Positions 62,911-64,000 of a stretch of DNA of 64,000 bases are shown in pieces (within the stretch, counting starts at the first letter, position 1; every line of letters starts with the position of its first letter). The notes under the pieces were generated by a model, which was not told where the DNA came from, made no database searches, and saw nothing but the letters and a program-made list of their open reading frames with translations. A program made the translations under genes and the position numbers. The stretch comes from Actinomadura violacea. GTDB taxonomy: Bacteria > Actinomycetota > Actinomycetes > Streptosporangiales > Streptosporangiaceae. Where the stretch lies: positions 186,001 to 250,000 of the forward strand of contig NZ_JAGEPF010000004.1 in the NCBI RefSeq assembly GCF_017573465.1, in the 5' to 3' direction.

Positions 62911-64000
62911 GCCGCGCTCGCCGGCCGGACGGGCCGGCGGTGGTGATCGGGGGCGGGGTCGTCGGGCTGTCGGCGGCATGCCATCTGGCGGAGGCGGGCG
63001 TCCGCACCGTGCTGCTGGAGCGCGACGGGCTCGGGTCCGGCGCGTCGCGGGCGACGGCGGACGTCGTCCGCACCTACTTCCCCGGCAATCCGGTCAGCTC
63101 GGCGATGGCCGTGCGGAGCCTCGCCGCGTACCGGGCGTTCGCCGGCCGGGCCGGGAGCCCGGTTCCGCTCCGGCGGGTCGGCTACCTGGTGCTGTTCAGC
63201 GAGCCGGAGCAGGTCGCGGCGTGCGAGGCGGACCTGCCCGCGCAGCGCGCCGCGGGCGTGGAGGTGGAGCTGATCGGCGCGGACGAGGCGCGGCGCCACA
63301 ACCCGCTGCTCGGCGACGTCCCGCTGCTCGCGGCGGCATGGGCGCCGGACGCGTACGTCTCGGACACCGCCGCGATCGTCGCCGGGTTCGCGGAGGCGGC
63401 GCGGCGGGCGGGCGCGGAACTGCGGACGGGCTGCCCGGTCAAGGCGATCGACATCGGGACGGGCCGGCTCGACACCGGCGACGGCCTGCTCGCCGCGCAC
63501 GCCGTCGTGTGCGCGGCGGGCGCCTGGTCGGCGCCGCTGGCCCGCTCGGCCGGGGTGGAGCTGCCGCTCGGCGACCCGGTCGAGCAGGAGCTGCTGGAGT
63601 GCGGGCGGCCGCCGTCCGGGACGCCGTTGCCGGACGTCCCGATGACGCTGCACGCGGTGAGCGGCCTGCTCGTCCGCAAGCGCGGGGACGGGCTGCTGGT
63701 CGGCATGGGGTATCCGGGGCTCGACCGGGACGGGTGGCGGGCGCGGGTGCGCGAGCGGCTCGCGGAGGTGTACCCGGCGCTGGCGGGGGCGGAAGTGCGG
63801 ACGGCGTTCACCGGCGTCCGCGACGCGAGCCCCGACCGGACCGAGTTCATCGGGCGGCTGCCGGGCGCGGTCCCGTTCCTGTACGCGGCCGGGTTCTCCG
63901 GGCACGGGCTGTGCACGGCGCCGGCCGCCGGGGAGCTGGTCCGCGACCTGTACTTCGGCCGCACGCCGGACGTCGACGCCGGGCGGCTCGCCGCGTCCCC
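62907..64000 (+). CDS. FAD-dependent oxidoreductase of the DAO family (truncated by window edge)
   Basis: The 364 codons present run open to the end of the window, so the 3' end is missing. The N-terminus has the Rossmann motif VVIGGGVVGLSAACHLAEAG and LLERDGLGSGASRAT. Later parts include SDTAAIVAGFAEAARRAGAELRTG, VVCAAGAWSAPLARSAGV, RDASPDRTEFIGRLPG and YAAGFSGHGLCTAPAAGELV, the glycine/D-amino-acid oxidase pattern. Members oxidise amines or amino acids. Its translation is coupled to the cucumopine-like gene, so it may act on that product or its precursor; that is inference. Confidence 0.9.
   Translation, partial: MSRARRPDGPAVVIGGGVVGLSAACHLAEAGVRTVLLERDGLGSGASRATADVVRTYFPGNPVSSAMAVRSLAAYRAFAGRAGSPVPLRRVGYLVLFSEPEQVAACEADLPAQRAAGVEVELIGADEARRHNPLLGDVPLLAAAWAPDAYVSDTAAIVAGFAEAARRAGAELRTGCPVKAIDIGTGRLDTGDGLLAAHAVVCAAGAWSAPLARSAGVELPLGDPVEQELLECGRPPSGTPLPDVPMTLHAVSGLLVRKRGDGLLVGMGYPGLDRDGWRARVRERLAEVYPALAGAEVRTAFTGVRDASPDRTEFIGRLPGAVPFLYAAGFSGHGLCTAPAAGELVRDLYFGRTPDVDAGRLAAS

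Overview
The window is high-GC DNA with third codon positions that are almost all G or C, frequent GTG/TTG starts and many four-base start/stop overlaps. It carries families typical of filamentous actinomycetes: XRE/DUF397 pairs, a SARP-NB-ARC regulator, Lsr2-type and excalibur domains, a mycosin, a GPP34 protein and lone HATPase anti-sigma proteins. A Thermomonosporaceae/Streptosporangiales-type genome (for example Actinomadura-like) fits best. That is inference from gene content; no rRNA or tRNA is present.

Region 1 (about 0-31 kb) is an accessory, defence-rich region. A two-gene membrane operon and a receptor-type Ser/Thr kinase (12-3309) come first. Then come McrB/McrC (3416-6669), a YrhB/Imm35-like protein with a lone HATPase (6792-7777), an OLD-family ATPase/TOPRIM gene split by a frameshift (8182-10046), an unknown protein with an N-terminal VQVxNVYGxM motif (10150-11634), a one-polypeptide type IIG/ISP restriction-methylase (11737-15078), an XRE/DUF397 pair, and a truncated second restriction-methylase (16721-17250). 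After a Nudix enzyme, a DUF2207 protein and an excalibur lipoprotein come a UvrD-type helicase, a TPR kinase and an HsdM-HsdS-like fused methylase (24041-26107). The region ends with a tight operon of an RNase H-fold protein, a membrane-anchored DUF4352 protein and an ASCH-GTPase fusion (26315-30447). That operon is the best candidate for an undescribed system.

Region 2 (30-38 kb) has a carotenoid-cleavage-type oxygenase and a type VII secretion accessory operon: two helical/WXG-like proteins, a mycosin, a second WXG-like protein, an alpha/beta-hydrolase candidate effector and a lipoprotein. No EccC ATPase or channel gene is present. Region 3 is one large gene (38010-42686): an SF1 helicase with a Vsr/REase-like nuclease and a C-terminal Lsr2-type DNA-binding domain.

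Region 4 (42.7-64 kb) is ordinary actinomycete content. It includes an epoxide-hydrolase-like enzyme opposite a SARP regulator, three MFS exporters, an SPFH-RHH-GPP34 operon behind a perfect palindromic operator, Ohr with an OhrR-type box, PlsC, a DEDDh exonuclease, a TetR/MFS pair, MscS, a CocE hydrolase, PrxQ, a GGCT-fold protein, a GT4 glycosyltransferase and a cucumopine-synthase-like gene. The cucumopine-like gene overlaps an FAD oxidoreductase cut by the window edge.
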